Positions 23,306 through 36,905 are shown, counted from the stretch's first letter. The stretch: DNA of 64,000 nucleotides from Oreocharis arfaki (GCA_013398015.1 VZRR01006735.1:1-64000); one strand, 5' to 3'. A program made the numbers and translations. The notes: a model not told the origin generated them from the letters alone.

Positions 23306-26300
23306 GTAACCTGCTGCTCCCTGGAGGAGATGGGAAATTATTGGGCAATGAAAGGAAATACGACTGAAAAAAGTTTTTTAGCAGGACCATACAGATTTGC
23401 CATCAAATCTACCGAGAAACATGGCTTCTATTTACCCAGAATAACATTTAGAGACCCCAAACTGAGGCATAGCGAGGAGTTTGGCAGCAGAGTTTCTACG
23501 CTTACTGATTTCACACCAAAACGAGGAAAATCCATTAGCAGCTGGAAATCCTCCTGACCCGGGGATTTCACCTTACAATTAGAGAAAGCCGACAACTGTG
23601 TTAACCATCTGCTATTTCTTTTCTGAGGACGATCAAACACTCGAGAAAAATGCTCCTTTTGTAAAGTGTTGTCGGGGGAACAAGTGCATGACGTGGGTCC
23701 GTATTTATCTAGGGAAGCAAATAAACCGCTCGTCTTCCAAAGGGAATTAGCTGGAAGCTCCCGAGGAACAGAAATCATGTGTGAAGTCAGCTGCAAGCCC
23801 TCTTTTCAGGGTGTTCATGGCCTCAGTGCGTTGCTGTTGTGTTTTTCTTCAGCGCACACCTGATGGGACCAGCGTCATTCGAACGCTCCGCGCTCGCTTG
23901 TTCTCCAGCCAGGCCCCCACGTCGGGACGTGCACCTTGAAGTCTTTAAACCCTCAGTCCCTTCTCGTGTTTTAATTTTTGCTTTCTGCTCTTCTCTCGGG
24001 GCAGCTGCCTTTAGTAATGTGTTTTTCTGAACGGAATTCGTGCAGCATTCCGTGGCTGCCGGTGCTTGACCGCGGTGCTGCAAGAAAACCGGTGAACACT
24101 TGCCGAAAGAAAAAGGGGAGAATGCGTTGGGGTTTTTTTTACCCAAACACTGGATTTTTCATAAATTCTTTCTTCCTTTTCGTTTTCTTAATTGAAGATA
24201 TTTATTTGTTTCTCCTGTCCTCCCAGCTGCCCTCACCTGCCTGATGCTGCAGGCAACCCCAGCTCCCAACGATGCAGTTGTGCAGCTTTTGTGTTCTCAG
24301 TCTGCTGTGGATAAAGTCCCTGTGATGGTGTCTGAGGTCATTCTGGCTCATTTTTTCCATGAAATGAGGCCTTTGGGCTGGGGTTTCTTCCATTTCAGGT
24401 CCCTTTTGTGAAGACATTGAGCACCTTCCCTGGGTCAGGGATGGAGGGTGGGTGTTCTGCCCTCAGATTTGGGAAGAGACGGATTTCCTGCTAACGTGAG
24501 CTTTTCAATGATTTGCCTGGAGAGCCTGCAGGCATCACAAGCTTCCACACCCAACCATAATCCAGGAGCTCTTGCCGTGCAGGCTGGTGCCATCTCCAGC
24601 CATCAGGAATTGCTTGAGCAGTGGGTGTCTTGTGGTGGTTGGTAAATAAATTAGTAGCTTAAAGACAAGGTGAATGGATTGGCTCCTCCCAAGGTCCTTT
24701 GTTCTTTCATTGTTGTGTATTCCCTTTTTGTTATTGCTATGGATTTTGTATTTCACCTTCCCTTTCGTGTCTCTCTCTACCCCTCCTCAAACTCAGGCTG
24801 CCTTCATGGGACATCACATCTCCCCAAAGAAGGACCTTACAACCCAAACACTTCCCACTGCGGGCAACAGGAGAGTGGGTGGGGTGCTGGACTGGGGGAA
24901 GCCATGGGCAGGTGGCCAAGGGACACCCCATGGTACCCCAGCTGTGTCCACACCACGTGGAGGTGAGTCTGGGTGTGTGTCTGGCCAAGCCAGAGGAGCA
25001 CAGATGAAACCTCTTTCCAATACATAATAAAAGGAGAGCGAAGCCAGCTGGAATATCCTGTACATTAAGTGTGATGACTAACTGCAGCAGATGTTGGTGC
25101 ATTTGTTAAAGTTTCCACCAGAGAAGGAGGGACTGGAATATGAGCATTTGAAAATCAAAGGTAGCCCGTGAGTGAGGAGAAACGGGAGATGAAAGGGGAA
25201 CAGAGCTGAAGGGAGGGGCAGAAAGATGAGGGGGGAAATTGTGGTGTGGAGTGCGGGGCCAGGGGGAGCGTGTAGGGCTGGGGCTGCCTGTAGGGCTCCT
25301 TCCCCTGGAGGGAAGGGCCTTGGAGCCTCCTGCAGCAGGAGGATAAATGGCTGCTTTCCCAAGGGTGAAAGACATGGAAAATCAGACACACGGCTCTGGG
25401 CAGACGTGGAAAGCAGTGCTGGGGAGCTGTGCAGGAATCACCCACCCTGAGCCACCACCAGGGGAAACTCTGAGGTCCCTTAGCACACCTGGGCCCCGGT
25501 TGTGCTGCACCAGGGTGCCACGAACCAAGAACCTCCCTGGCAAGGAATCTTCTTCGCCTGCTGTGGAGTTTCAGGTCTTCCTCCTCAACAAGGATATTCA
25601 TCTTGGTGGAGGTACACCATTCCCAAGCGTGAGCCCCAAAGTCACATCTTATTTACAGAAGAAAGGATGAAGTCATTTAGTTCATTTTATCACTATTTTG
25701 AGATCATTGATGTCCTTTCTTGTCAGTACAGTTTTCTGAGGAGAATCCATCCAGGGAAGCTGATCCAACTTCTCAAAACACGACATGCGTTTTCCTGACT
25801 GTTCTCTCATTCTGACAAAGAAAGAAAAGTGGGTTGTAGAGTTGCTCAAAAAACCCAAAACCTGTTTTTAAAAAGTGTTAGAAGACATATTTTTTTGTGA
25901 CTTAAAATAGACCTACATGTTGCTGTTTTATCTGTTTTGTTATTTCCCCAACAGTGTCACAGAACCAATATTCCGCTTAAAGAAAAAAAATTCAGTCTTG
26001 CAGAAAACTCAGCTTCCAGCGAGCAAAGTTAGCCATGCAAAGAAAATCACAGTTTTATGGAGAGGTTTGCAAACTCTTTATTTCTTCAAAATCTGTAACT
26101 AATTTTTTAAAATGCTGTAAGTGATTTTTAAAAATGCTAAAAAGCATAACCAGTCCTTGGCTTCCCCCTTCCCTTAAACCAGTCAAACGCTTCGCAAGCA
26201 CAGGTGTGTTGGACAATATTTCAGCAAAATTCAAAGAGAAATCTTATCCCCTGAGGAAAGGCTAATGCAAATGGAGTAGGAAGCACCCCAAAATAATTTA

Positions 26301-28392
26301 TTAATATGGCTGCACACCTATCCAAACTGATCTTTCCCCCTTTAATGTTAAAATAATTACAACATGATGTATCGACTGATGCATGAAGCAATTTCCCTCA
26401 ATAATTAGTAATTGCCTGTTGCGGGTCTGATGTAACAGTTTGTCAGGTTTATTCAGCCAAGTGTTCCCCTCCACACAGGGCAGCACAACTCAGAGTTTAA
26501 ATTCCTCATACACAAAACTGTAAATGGCAATGAGTAGAGAATGCATGTAACTGATCTACGTGTTCCTGAGAAAAAGACCTTCTGGTTATTCCACAAAAAC
26601 CAGATTTGTCTGTGTTACATGACACTGCTGGTGCTTATATATGAGCAGTTTCAGCAACACCAAAAAACCCCAGATCTCTCAGTTAAATTCTTTTTTCTCT
26701 TTTTTTTTTTTTTTTACAAACTAGCCAGATCCAGCAGTTTCAGTTCTTATGTCACAGTTACCCAAGTTAAAAGGCAAGGCGGGTGCTCAGCTCTGGTTCA
26801 GACAAGTTCTTCTCTTAGCCCAGTGCACTGCACCAATAAAATAATTTTCACTTGGAGTATAATGCAATAGTGCCTTAGCCTTCCCTTGGCAAATGAGATG
26901 AACATCAGGGGAGAGAAAAATAAGGCACCAAGGTTCAGCTTGGAAAAATGGAATTTCTGGAAGAAAGATTAAAATAAATGAAATATCACTGGCTTGGCGA
27001 GCAGCATCTGGGGGAGAATGAAACAAATATTGGAATGACATAAATCCTGAGGAATTACAGCGTTATAAGGAAGGGCTGAAAGTGAAGAAGGTAAAATTTT
27101 GGCTGTCTAGCCCCAGAAGTTTCTGGTGCAGATATCCATTAGCGAAGCGGTCGTACGAGGAAATGGTGAAGGATATATAATGTATGACATTTATAACCAG
27201 ACTAAACAAAAACTGCACAGTCCTACCTTCACAGACAAGTGGCCCACAAATCCACCTCTGCATCCCATGGATCCCATGCACTGCATGAGCAGCCACGTTC
27301 CACAGGAAGCACAACATGGAGCGGGGACTTTTTATTTGAAAAGGCCGCCCAGCCAGACCTGGGCTTTAAATGATGCTGGGCTCTGATTAGAGTAGATTGA
27401 GCTCGAGCTTCAGTCAGAACCAGTCCTGAAGCTAAATATCCCCTGGCTCAGCTCCCTGACACCAAGCCAGGCTTTGGCAAGAGGTCAATAACAGAGTGAG
27501 GGTGATTCCACCCCTTCTTAGTGCTTCTTGTACCAAAGGTCTCTGATGATGTGCTGGGATGGCCTTGGGTTTGGGCTGCGCTGGAAAACCCTGTAAGTCT
27601 TGGGATTTAGGAAAGTCATCCTCTCTCTAAAAAGATTTAGGTTCTGCTACATTTAGGGTCTCATTAGACCCCACCACTACCAGAGCTGAGCGTGCTCCAA
27701 GAGCACAGCACTCAGGTGACCTTCCTTTCCCCACTTTCTAATGGGGTCAGGAGGGCACTGGTGTGACACCATTTGCTCTGTGAGGGTCAGGATGGGACCT
27801 TTCCCCTGCAACAGAAGGTTAGAAATCTCCTTAATTCAGATTCATCCTTGTTTCTTCCACTGTCCAAGGCCTGGAGAAGGTTTTATCCAAGGAGACCAAC
27901 AGAACTGTGATGTGCTCCTCGTTGAACACTGAAGAGATCAGCTGGGAGAGGTTTCTGCAGGCATAATCCAGCTCTCAGTTGCACATCCCTGGTGCTGGTG
28001 GTCTTCTACAAGTCTGCTCCTTGTTAAACATCCTGGATCAGCTTTTATTGTACCTCAAGGCCTAAAGTTTCTTTTTGTCCAGAATTTGGAAGTAACGCTC
28101 CTCATTTTATCCTGCTTCTTGGAGGTTTTCTTTACTTTAGAAACCAGAGACACACTTGCAGAGCAGGATGAAGCTCTTGGGAGCTATTTTTCTCTGCATT
28201 TTTTTCTGGGCTGTATGAAGCAAACTTGGCAAAAAGCTGAAGGGCAACGTGCATGGTGTGGCCATTTGGGAGAGGGATGCAAGTATGCAACCAGCTGGAA
28301 TGGCTCATCTGGGACTTTTTGGATGCCAGGACGGTGTCATCTTGTGGTCATTGTGCCAGGCCAGTGACCAAGACTGAGAAGGTGGAAAGGAT
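23306..28392. other. unassigned noncoding sequence without CR1
   Basis: Five kilobases with no recognised interspersed repeat, in contrast to a window average of one CR1 about every 2.5 kb. Positions about 23580-24030 are unique-looking and keep scattered CpGs ('tcgaacgctccgcgctcgc'). Positions 25790-26450 are AT-rich, with a poly-T run at 26697-26716. No open frame here has a recognisable domain. Confidence 0.45.
26697..26716. repeat. poly-T tract
   Basis: An uninterrupted run of about 16 T after a short TC segment. Confidence 0.85.
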
Positions 28393-28492
28393 AGAATTAT
28401 AAAATTGTTAAGGTTGGAAAAGGCCTCTGAGACTGAGCCCATCAAGTCCAGCTCTGCCAAACCCACCACTAAACAGGCAGAGCCTCATCATT
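28393..28492 (-). repeat. CR1 LINE fragment, diverged
   Basis: Antisense CR1 of the same general subfamily as the copy at 20262: 'agaattataaaattgttaag', 'gttggaaaaggcctctgaga', 'tcaagtccagctctgccaaa' and 'cccaccactaaacaggcaga'. The octamer units are mutated to 'agaattataaaatt'. Confidence 0.8.
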
Positions 28493-29970
28493 AACAGCAG
28501 CTCCACTTCCTTTCTCCTTTGTCAAAGACTTTTCCATGAAGGAGAAAAATTCTGTCACTCTGATAACCAAACCAGATAAGCACCCAGCAGTACAGCAAGC
28601 TGGCCTTCACAGATTGCTCATGGCTAAAGTGAGATTTCAGCTTCCAAAATCATCTCTGGACACAAAGCAGAGGAGGATCCAGCTCTCCGTGACACTGCCA
28701 GTTCAGTGTGCAGCAAGAGAAGCCTCACACATCTCCCACACATGTCTCCTGAAAGCGAGGGGAGACAATGGGGCCCAGCTATTGTCTTGTAGTTGCTCAG
28801 GGTTTTTTTTTTTTTCCAGCCAGAAAAGAATTGCATTTTGTATGGTGACTCCTCTGCATCCCGAGGGGCAGCAGTGGGAGAAATGTTCTCATTCCTGGAA
28901 TACTATTGTACTGAGGTTCCCTCTGCAGCCTGTGCTCATAAGCTGGTGGGACATCTCTCCGTGATGCTGGCAATTCCACCTCCTCCAAGAATGGATGGGA
29001 AAAGATCTGTGCTGCTCCTCTCCACAGGAGTATTGTTAAATAAGAGTTAAATACCGAGCCAGGCTTATTGACCTCCGGAGGAAACCCTGACAGAGCTTTC
29101 AGACATCAGATGTGTTTCACACTCACTCTGTGCAATGGGATCTTCAAACAGCATCTCTTGAAGCTGGTGGAGACAGCAGAGAGGCGTGATTTGGTCTAAT
29201 CCAGTTTCCATGTTCAGGAAAGATCCTCATGGGCTGACTTTTACAAATACAGTGTGTCTGTTTAGAGACAGAGTGTTTGCACTGATGTAGGAGGTATCTC
29301 CAATAAAATGCCAGTGGAAATTCTGTTCTTGGCCAGCCACGCAAGCTGGAACTGGTGAGTTTGTCTTGCCTCTTTTTCCTGCTCCAAAATGTCCTTTTTT
29401 TGGGATCTCTCGCCACCACTTTAGCAGTGGTCACCAGTACCGTGGCTGGTGGCACAAAACATAATCCCCCACCCAAGCTGGTCACCTCTCTGCTCGCCAC
29501 TGTCCTGGAGACCCCACGTGTGGTCACTGAATCCATCATCCAGGATGGAAAGTCCTAGGAAGAAAACCATATGCCCCTGTGGACACTGCCCAGGAGAGGT
29601 TTAGCCTGGGGCTGTGGTGTTCTCATAAACATGAAAAAACAGATCATCCTAAAATTTATGGTTTTCTGGCAATTGGATCTGGCCTCTCTGAGCTGAGTCA
29701 GCCTAAAGGTGAATATTGGGATAAGAGTAATTCTGGTCCCAGGCAGAAGCCTCTGCTGTCAGGATCTCCAGGAGATGTGTTTAATGGGTGACCACTTTGT
29801 TCCTTAAAGGTTTCCTTCAGCATGACAGAGAATTGCCAGGAATTAATGCCAGTGTTTGTCAGAGATGACTCAAGGCCAGCTGTCTCAATCTCTGTTGTTG
29901 TTGGGATGATGGCAGGATCCCAGAAAATCTGTCCTGCTCCTCTAGGGAGTCCAGGGCAGAATGGTCAAAT
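28493..29970. other. unassigned noncoding sequence
   Basis: No gene or known repeat recognised. A short T run lies near 28803-28816. Frames up to about 142 codons overlap on both strands without a family match. Confidence 0.45.
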
Positions 29971-30120
29971 CATGGAATCCCAGAATGGTTTGGGTTGGAA
30001 GGGACCATAAAGCCAATCTCGTTCCAAAGCCCTGCCATGGGCAGGGACACCTTCCACTGTCCCAGGTTGCTCCAAGCCCCGTCCAACCTGGCCTTGGACA
30101 CTTCCAGGGATGGGGTGACA
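29971..30120 (-). repeat. CR1 LINE fragment, 3' end
   Basis: Antisense CR1 tail: 'catggaatcccagaatggtt', 'gttggaagggaccataaagc', 'gccatgggcagggacacctt' and 'gtccaacctggccttggaca', ending in 'cttccagggatggggtgac'. It belongs to the same subfamily as the copy at 23099. Confidence 0.95.
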
Positions 30121-33100
30121 ACAAATTCTCCAAAATCACGTTCCTAACACCAAATCTTTTCTCCCTGTCTACAAATTATCCCATGGCTGGTGCCACTTTT
30201 GGCCCCACTGCAGGGAGAGGGCAGCATCCTGTGGCTTGGCATTCCCTGGAGTGCAGAGATACAGGGAATTTAGCCATTGGCATGGTTAGAATGACAAACC
30301 CTTCCCTGCTTTTATTAAGCATCTGAATTGCTGACATTCCTGTCAAGTGCTAGGTGGGGACCTTTTCAAGGTTTGCAGCTGGGTCAAGATGTGCAGCTTT
30401 AATGGGTTAATGCAATTTGGCCCTCGGCAAGGAAATTACTTCTCCGTGGAGAGGTCTCTGGTGTGAGGAATGCTCTGGGTTGTTCCTCCAGAAAGAGGGG
30501 GATGGATCCAGCTGGGTGGGAGAGCACAGGAAAGGTGTGAGGCAGCTGAAAACCAGCCCCCTATGGCCACAGTGTGTCACCTTCCCAAAGCAAACACAGG
30601 GGCCCACCTGATCCTCGTGCAGTGGATGGAGGGAGTTTGGTGAAAAGTGAAATGGGTTGGGGAGGCAGGTCCCAGGTGGTCTTTTGCAGTTGTAGCTAAA
30701 AAGCAGAGTCGTGGCTTGGCCTCCCTGTGTTATGGCAGGGTGGCCCTGGAGCACGGTGATGCCACAGGTGCCTCACAGATGGCACGCAGGCCAGGTGAGA
30801 GCTCCTGATGCTTTCCATCGCTGTTTCGCCAGCCAGAACATTTGCTTTGGGCTTTTTCCTTTTTTTATATCTTTTTCTTTCTGTCTTGACGACATAAATA
30901 CCTCCTAGGAGCAGAACTACCCTTCCTGGTAATCCTGCTTCTTGCTGTAATAGATTCAGCAAGGACCAGAGAGACAGTGGGAGCAGCTCCCAGCTGACTC
31001 TCAGGGATACAAAAGGTGATGGCAACTCAGGTGCTGGTGGCAGAGAGGTCTTGGATGCAGTGATGGGTGTCCTGGCCAACAAGATAAACTCATTGCACCA
31101 AGCCTCTGAATAGCTGTGACATGAATAGATGAGGAGGAACATACCAAATCCCTTTGTTATCCTTGCTTTCTTCCAGGAAATACAGGAGAACAGCTCTGAT
31201 GTCTGCAAAGCCTGAGCTGACTTGGGCATCAGCTGAGAGATGGGATAAGGGTGAGGAGGTTCGGGGCTTTTCCACCGTTCTCTGGATTGGGACCTGGAAG
31301 AGCAGAGCTTAACAGGAGAGTTTTAAGAGGCTCTAAACCCCAGGATTCATGCTGGAACAGCAATAAAACCCACTGGAGTCTATGTTAAAGAGGCAGCTAA
31401 CACACACCTCGGGTGGTGAGACGCAGTCAGGCCATTGCTGTGTGGATTAATGTCCCCATAAAACACGTCCCGTGGTGTGACATTGTTGTGAGGAGAATGG
31501 AGCAATAACTCTGCCCCAGCCCCAGCTCCGTGCCTGTGCATGGATCCCCACCATGGGGCTGGAGGCTCTCAGGGCTAACACAAAACATTTGTCACGAAGC
31601 TGCCCCTGTCCTCCCATTGGAACAGCCCAGCCCAGGGCCCCTTCCCCGCCGGCTGCTCTCCCATCCCTGCCTGCTGCACCACCGGCGTCGCTGGCTCCCG
31701 GGTCCCCATCTGGGGCTGCCTGCGTGGCCAGCTCCAGGCAATCCTTCAGCAGCCGGGTATGTCCCTGCACAAGCCCAGGCCATGGCAAACAACAGGTTTG
31801 GCAGGGCTGAGGGTGTAAATAAAAGAGCCTGACTCAGCCAGGGCTGCTGAGCGGCCGCCACCGAGAGCCTTGAAAACTGGAAAGTATTATTTCATTTATT
31901 AATAGGCATTTCTGTTACACTCCCCACCAGAGTGTGCGTGTCCCTGATGACAGAAGTGCTTACTGGTGCTAATGAGGCAGAACGGAGAGGAAAAAATGGC
32001 CCTGTGGGTCGGGGACTGGCTGGGGAGCCGGGAGATGTGAGCTCAGCTCCTGGCGCTGCCGCCGCCTCCGCCGATGACCTTCCCCGGCTGCCTGAGCCGC
32101 TGCCTCCAGCCCTCCCTGCCCGCTGCAGGATGGGGATGCTCTGCCTCTACCTGTGGGTTTTGGGCTCCATAATTAACGAGGGGGAATGATTCCTGTGGAT
32201 TTGCCCTTGAGCTGTGTTCTCTTCCCCCTCGCTCATCTTGTTAGGATTTCAAAGTCTTCTCCGTCTTCTTCCATGGACTTTGCACCTCCTTGAGCTTTGC
32301 ACCACCACAGAATGGGTTTTTCTGTGAAGGTGAGAATGCAAAATGAAAAGGGGGGGGCACAAAAATGGGGGGTGGATCAGGGCAGACGCTGTCCCTCAGC
32401 CATCCAGCCTTTGGATGCTCCCAGCTAACGCAGGTCGATGGCTCAACCCCCGGGTGTATCCCAGGGATTTGCCTTTTCTTCCCAAGTATCGTTTGATAGA
32501 CGAGACACCAAAATATCCCCTAGAAACACCCATCACCACTTCGGGGCTCCAGACCTGAGCTGTGCCCAAGATGTGTCCAGAGCATGCCAAGGAACCCTGA
32601 CTCATGCACCTGGAAAGCGGGGAGGGAGTCCTTGTTTTCCGGACGGGATCCCCGATGCCTGCGGGGGATTTGTGGGTGCTATTTTAGGGCCTGATCCCAA
32701 GGCAATTATTAGAATCCACAGAGAGCCCATTATCAGGCTGGGATGCGACACTCCACGTTGTTTGGAAAGGCAGTGAGCTGGGCTGTGTTTGTCCCACAAT
32801 CCCTGCTCAGACAGGCGTAGGGATACACATTTCCTTGGAGAGGGGTGCTCCAGCACACCCACTCCGGTCCACCAGGGCTCCATAAGCTCTCTCCTCTCTA
32901 CCCTTCTGCACCGGAGCTTCCCTCGGTGGGTACCAAGCTGGGTTGGGACAGAGAACCTGGTGTGAGGTGGGACTTTCTCTCCATGGACAAAATCCACGTG
33001 CAGTGCCCTGGGGAAGGCTGCAAGTGATGTGCGAAGGGTCTTAAAGAACCACAACGTGGTTCCTTTGTGCTGACCCACCTTGGTGAGCTCCAGAACCACA

Positions 33101-34156
33101 CAAGAAGGTGAGAAGACTTATTCCATAACCACTGGAGATACCCAGAGTCCAGGCTGGCACAGGCAGGCATGAGACTCATGTATTACATGCTGGGAAAGGC
33201 AAACAATGAGCAGGCTGCAGTGAATTTCCACATCTTTAATTTTCTCCCCTTCCTCAGAGTGGCAATGTCTGCTCAGCACATCTTGCGAGCAGAAAGCAGC
33301 TGAAGTAGAGCAAAAATAAACTGGAGAGCTGAAACAGGAGAAGAGAGCACAGCTACAGCACAGCTTTGTGTAAAACCTCATTCCTTACTGGTAGTAAATA
33401 AAAATAGTTTTGCTTTTTTTTTTTTTTTTCCCCTCAGTGACTCACAGCACAGACATTGCATGGAAAGGGCACTAGAATCAACAGCCAGGGGAAAAAAAAA
33501 ATAGAGAAATGGAAAAATGATCATCACAGTGCATTTTTCCCATTCCCCTTTCATCTCTTACACCTGTGTTTGACTTCAGCCAACCTTACATAAATCCTTT
33601 AAACATCTGTCTAAGTCACTTATGAAATAAGCTGGAATGGCCTCAGCCAGGCTAACAGCTCGTTCTGCTGCATATCTGAGTGTTTAATCCCAAACACGGC
33701 TGTGGGGTTTGCCAAGCCAGGCGGGCAGCGGGCTCTTCCCATCAAACCCTGCTCATTCAGAGTGTTCCACGCTGTTTGTGCCAGCACTTGTGCAGGCACT
33801 GCCTTATGAAAGACCCTATTTATAGCTGTGAACTCCAGGCAGAGGCTACGGGAGTTTGCCGGAGCACAGCACCTGACCCTTGTAAAATCACACAGGCTGA
33901 ACGTACCTAGCAGGGGATGGGAGCCTCGAGGGGGGCAAGCAGGAGTCTGGGATCATCTTGGAAAGGTGAAATCCTGCCTGAGGGGTAGAGTGTCAGTGTC
34001 AGTGGCCACATCCTCCGAGTGGCAGGGGTGGGATGGATGTGGCCCCACAGGAGGTCAGGGCACGGGGTTGTGCTGACCATGGTGGGGGCTTTGTGCTGAC
34101 ACAGGGCAGGGTTGTGCTGTTGCTCTGCTGCTTCTGTGTTTCAGGGGTGATTATTT
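30121..34156. other. unassigned noncoding sequence
   Basis: Four kilobases with no gene I can support. A GC-rich segment with 'ctgccgccgcctccgccg' lies at about 32055-32075. A poly-T run lies at 33411-33430. The longest frame (177 codons, minus strand, 30696-31229) is compositionally ordinary but matches no family I know, and frames on other strands overlap it. Confidence 0.45.
33411..33430. repeat. poly-T tract
   Basis: About 18 consecutive T residues between unrelated unique sequences. Confidence 0.85.
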
Positions 34157-34765
34157 CATGGAATCACAGAATCATGGAGGTTGGAAAAAACCTCCATAAC
34201 CACAGAGTCCAACCTGTGGACAATCTCCACCTTCTCACCCCGACCAGAGCACTGAGTGCAAGTCCAGTTGTTCCTTGGACACCTCCAGGGCTGGGGACTC
34301 CAACACCTCCCTGGGCAGCCCCTTCCAGTGCTTGACCACCCTTTCAGTGAAGGAATTCTCCTGATGTCCAACCTGACCCTCTCGTGGCACAACTTGAGGC
34401 CGTTCCCTCTCCTCCTGTCCCTGTTCCCTGGCAGCAGAGCCCGACCCCCCCCTGGCTGTCCCCTCCTGTCAGGGAGTTGTGCAGAGCCACAAGGTCCCCC
34501 CTGAGCCTCCTCTTCTCCAGGCTGAGCCCCTTTCCCAGCTCCCTCAGCCGCTCCTGGGGCTCCAGACCCTTCCCAGCTCCGTTCCCTTCTCTGGACACGC
34601 TCCAGCTCCTCAAAAGACATTCTACAATTCTGTCATTTCTTTCCTGCAGTGAGGGGCCCAGAACTGCCCCCAGGATTTGAGGTTCCTCATCAGTGCCCAG
34701 CACAGGGGGACAGTCACTGCCCTGCTCCTGCTGCCACACCATTCTTGATCCAGGCCAGATGTGAT
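34157..34765 (-). repeat. longest CR1 LINE copy, ORF2 C-terminus and 3' UTR
   Basis: About 610 bp in antisense orientation, the longest CR1 copy here. The 3' end reads 'catggaatcacagaatcatg' and 'gaggttggaaaaaacctcca'. Reading the minus strand upstream gives recognisable remnants of the ORF2 protein C-terminus, including the peptides ELERVQRR and LEKRRLRGDL, and further upstream a reverse-transcriptase-distal segment ('gaggggcccagaactgcccc' on the plus strand). ORF2 in a full CR1 encodes endonuclease and reverse transcriptase. Neither domain is present here. Frame shifts separate the peptide pieces, so the copy is dead. Confidence 0.93.
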
Positions 34766-35970
34766 TCGAACCATTCGTGTGACCATATCTGAAAACCTCT
34801 TTGCAGCCACCAGTTCTGCTGCCTGGAGAAATTCATTGCATCTGCAAAGATGATTCCCTTCCATTCCACATTCCTGGCACTCCACCGAGTGAGTGTCCCC
34901 AGTGGAAGGCAAGGAGTAACAATCTGGGTTTGTGTTTGGGTCTTGACTGATCTTTTGGGCTCCTTGAGTTGAAAGAACTTCTGTTCTGGCATGGAGCTTG
35001 ATCTGGAACTGGTGTGGCTGCTTGCCAGTGTGTGAGGGTGTCAGAGTCTATCCTGGGACTGATTTTATACTAAAATACATTGAATTTTGCTGCTGAGCAA
35101 GGTTAGTCCCTGGCTGGTGGGTGCTGGTGCTGCCCTGCTGGAGACAGTTGGGACCACAGGCAGTGTGAGGAGAGAGGCTCCTGGCAATGCCACCCACTTT
35201 GGGACCTTGGGAAGTGCCAGTCCGCTCCTCAAAATGCCCCTGCACTGCATGGGCCTTGTGCAGAGCTGGTCCTGCTGCTTTGCACAAGCACAGGCCCCCC
35301 AAAAGCTGAGACCCCCCTTCAGCTGAGCGAAGAGAACAAAGACCAGAGGCTGCCAAGTTGAGATCTCTGGCTTGTCTTGATTTACTGGTGAGCTTAGAAG
35401 GAACTCTAAGACTTTTCTTTCAGGGACAAAACATATTTTCCCCTCGACACGAGTCAGGAATCACCGAAGGGATTTGTTGAAACACATCTGATGAAAGTCT
35501 TCCTTGGGCTGTGATCAGGGCAGGTCGAGTTCTGCGTTGGGTTTATCTCGGCTCGTGAATTTGAGCTGTCTGCTTGCCTCTGGATTGGTTTCTGCTCCTG
35601 CACAAGCACCTGCTGCTCTCCAGTGTTTATTGGTTGTTTGTCATGTGGGTTTTGCTGACCCCTTGGCTTTCCTGTGTGTATTCACACCAGCGACACTTCA
35701 AAAGCTGAGGATCTTTCTCTTCCCCTGAGTCAAGGTGCTTTCCTGACCCAAAATCCTAACAGGAGGACCTCACACACGTTAACTGTTGGAAAACAGCTCC
35801 GTAAAACTGCAGGATTCTTATTCTAGAAATCAGAAATGGTGAAAAATTCAAATAATTTGCCTGATGCCAGGAAGAAAAAGCTGCCAGCCAGGCACTGAAG
35901 GTCCACGTGGGCTCTCCAAAAGATCTTCAGCCAGCAAGGAGAGCTGCAACATGAGCCACTGATGGAAGAT
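34766..35970. other. unassigned noncoding sequence
   Basis: Unique-looking sequence between two antisense CR1 copies. The boundary near 34765 is where CR1 similarity stops by eye. Nothing else recognised. Confidence 0.45.
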
Positions 35971-36235
35971 GCACAGAATGGGTTGGGTTGGAAGGGACCT
36001 TAAAGCTCATCTCGTTCCACCCCTGCCATCTTCCACTATCCCAGGCTGCTCCAAGCCCTGTCCAACCTGGCCCTGGATACTTCCAGGGGCAGCCACAGCT
36101 TCTCTGGGCACCCTGTGCCAGGGCCTGCCCACCCTCACAGGGAAGAATTCCTTCCCAATATCCCATCCATCCCTGCCCTCTGGCAGTTTGAAGTCATTAC
36201 CCCTCACTGTATCCCTACACACCCCTGCAGGTTTG
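35971..36235 (-). repeat. CR1 LINE fragment, 3' end
   Basis: About 265 bp antisense. It begins 'cacagaatgggttgggttgg' and passes through 'cttaaagctcatctcgttcc', 'cagccacagcttctctgggc' and 'ccaccctcacagggaagaat', reaching 'tttgaagtcattacccctca'. A deletion has removed the usual 'atgggcagggacac' module near 36030. Noncoding. Confidence 0.94.
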
Positions 36236-36767
36236 AGTATTCCTGTGTGTCCTCTCCAGGACTGGGCTTCCCCAAGCTTTGCCCGTGAAACACCACAGCA
36301 GAAGGTGAGGTGGGGATCAGAGTCCACAGGCAGTGAGTCTGATTGTTGATAAGGTCAACCTGGGCTCAGGCTTTGCTGATCTACCTCATGAATCTTTTGT
36401 AGTCCCTTCTGAAGCCAACAGCATCTGCTCCGTGTGTCCCTGCAGAGGAGGTGATTTGGTATTGCCCCTTTTCTCTCCAGGGGGAAGACTCCACTCAGGT
36501 CTCCTGTGCTCCCAGACACGTGGGAGGGCTGGGATGTGCCAGCAATGGATTCATTTGTCAGACTTTTACCAGCAGGATGTTTGCTGGCACGTGAAGCTCA
36601 CCTCCCCTGGATGGGCAGAGCTGTGAAGGAATCTGACCACGATGAAAACACACAAAGCCTCAGTGTCCTGATTCCTTGCATAGAGTAAAAATACAAAAGC
36701 ACTTTGGCCCAAAACTACCCGAAATCACTTGAACTCAGGTGCCTACGGTGGTGTTGGGGGTGGGGAT
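36236..36767. other. unassigned noncoding sequence
   Basis: Spacer between an antisense and a sense CR1 copy (head to head). Nothing recognised. Confidence 0.45.
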
Positions 36768-36905
36768 TAGCTTTGATATTAGGAAAATATGAAATATTAG
36801 GAAAAGGCTCTTTCCCCAGAGCATGGCTGGGCACTGGAACAGCCTCCCCAGGGAAGTGGTCACAGCTCGGGACAGAGCTGAAGGAGCATTTGGACATCCA
36901 GGCAC
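36768..36905 (+). repeat. CR1 LINE fragment, internal segment
   Basis: Sense CR1 module 'gcactggaacagcctcccca', 'gggaagtggtcacagctcgg' and 'agctgaaggagcatttggac'. It is preceded by a small duplication in which 'atattaggaaaa' appears twice (36777-36809). The 3' terminal octamers are missing, so both ends are truncated. Same subfamily as the copy at 12966. Confidence 0.85.
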
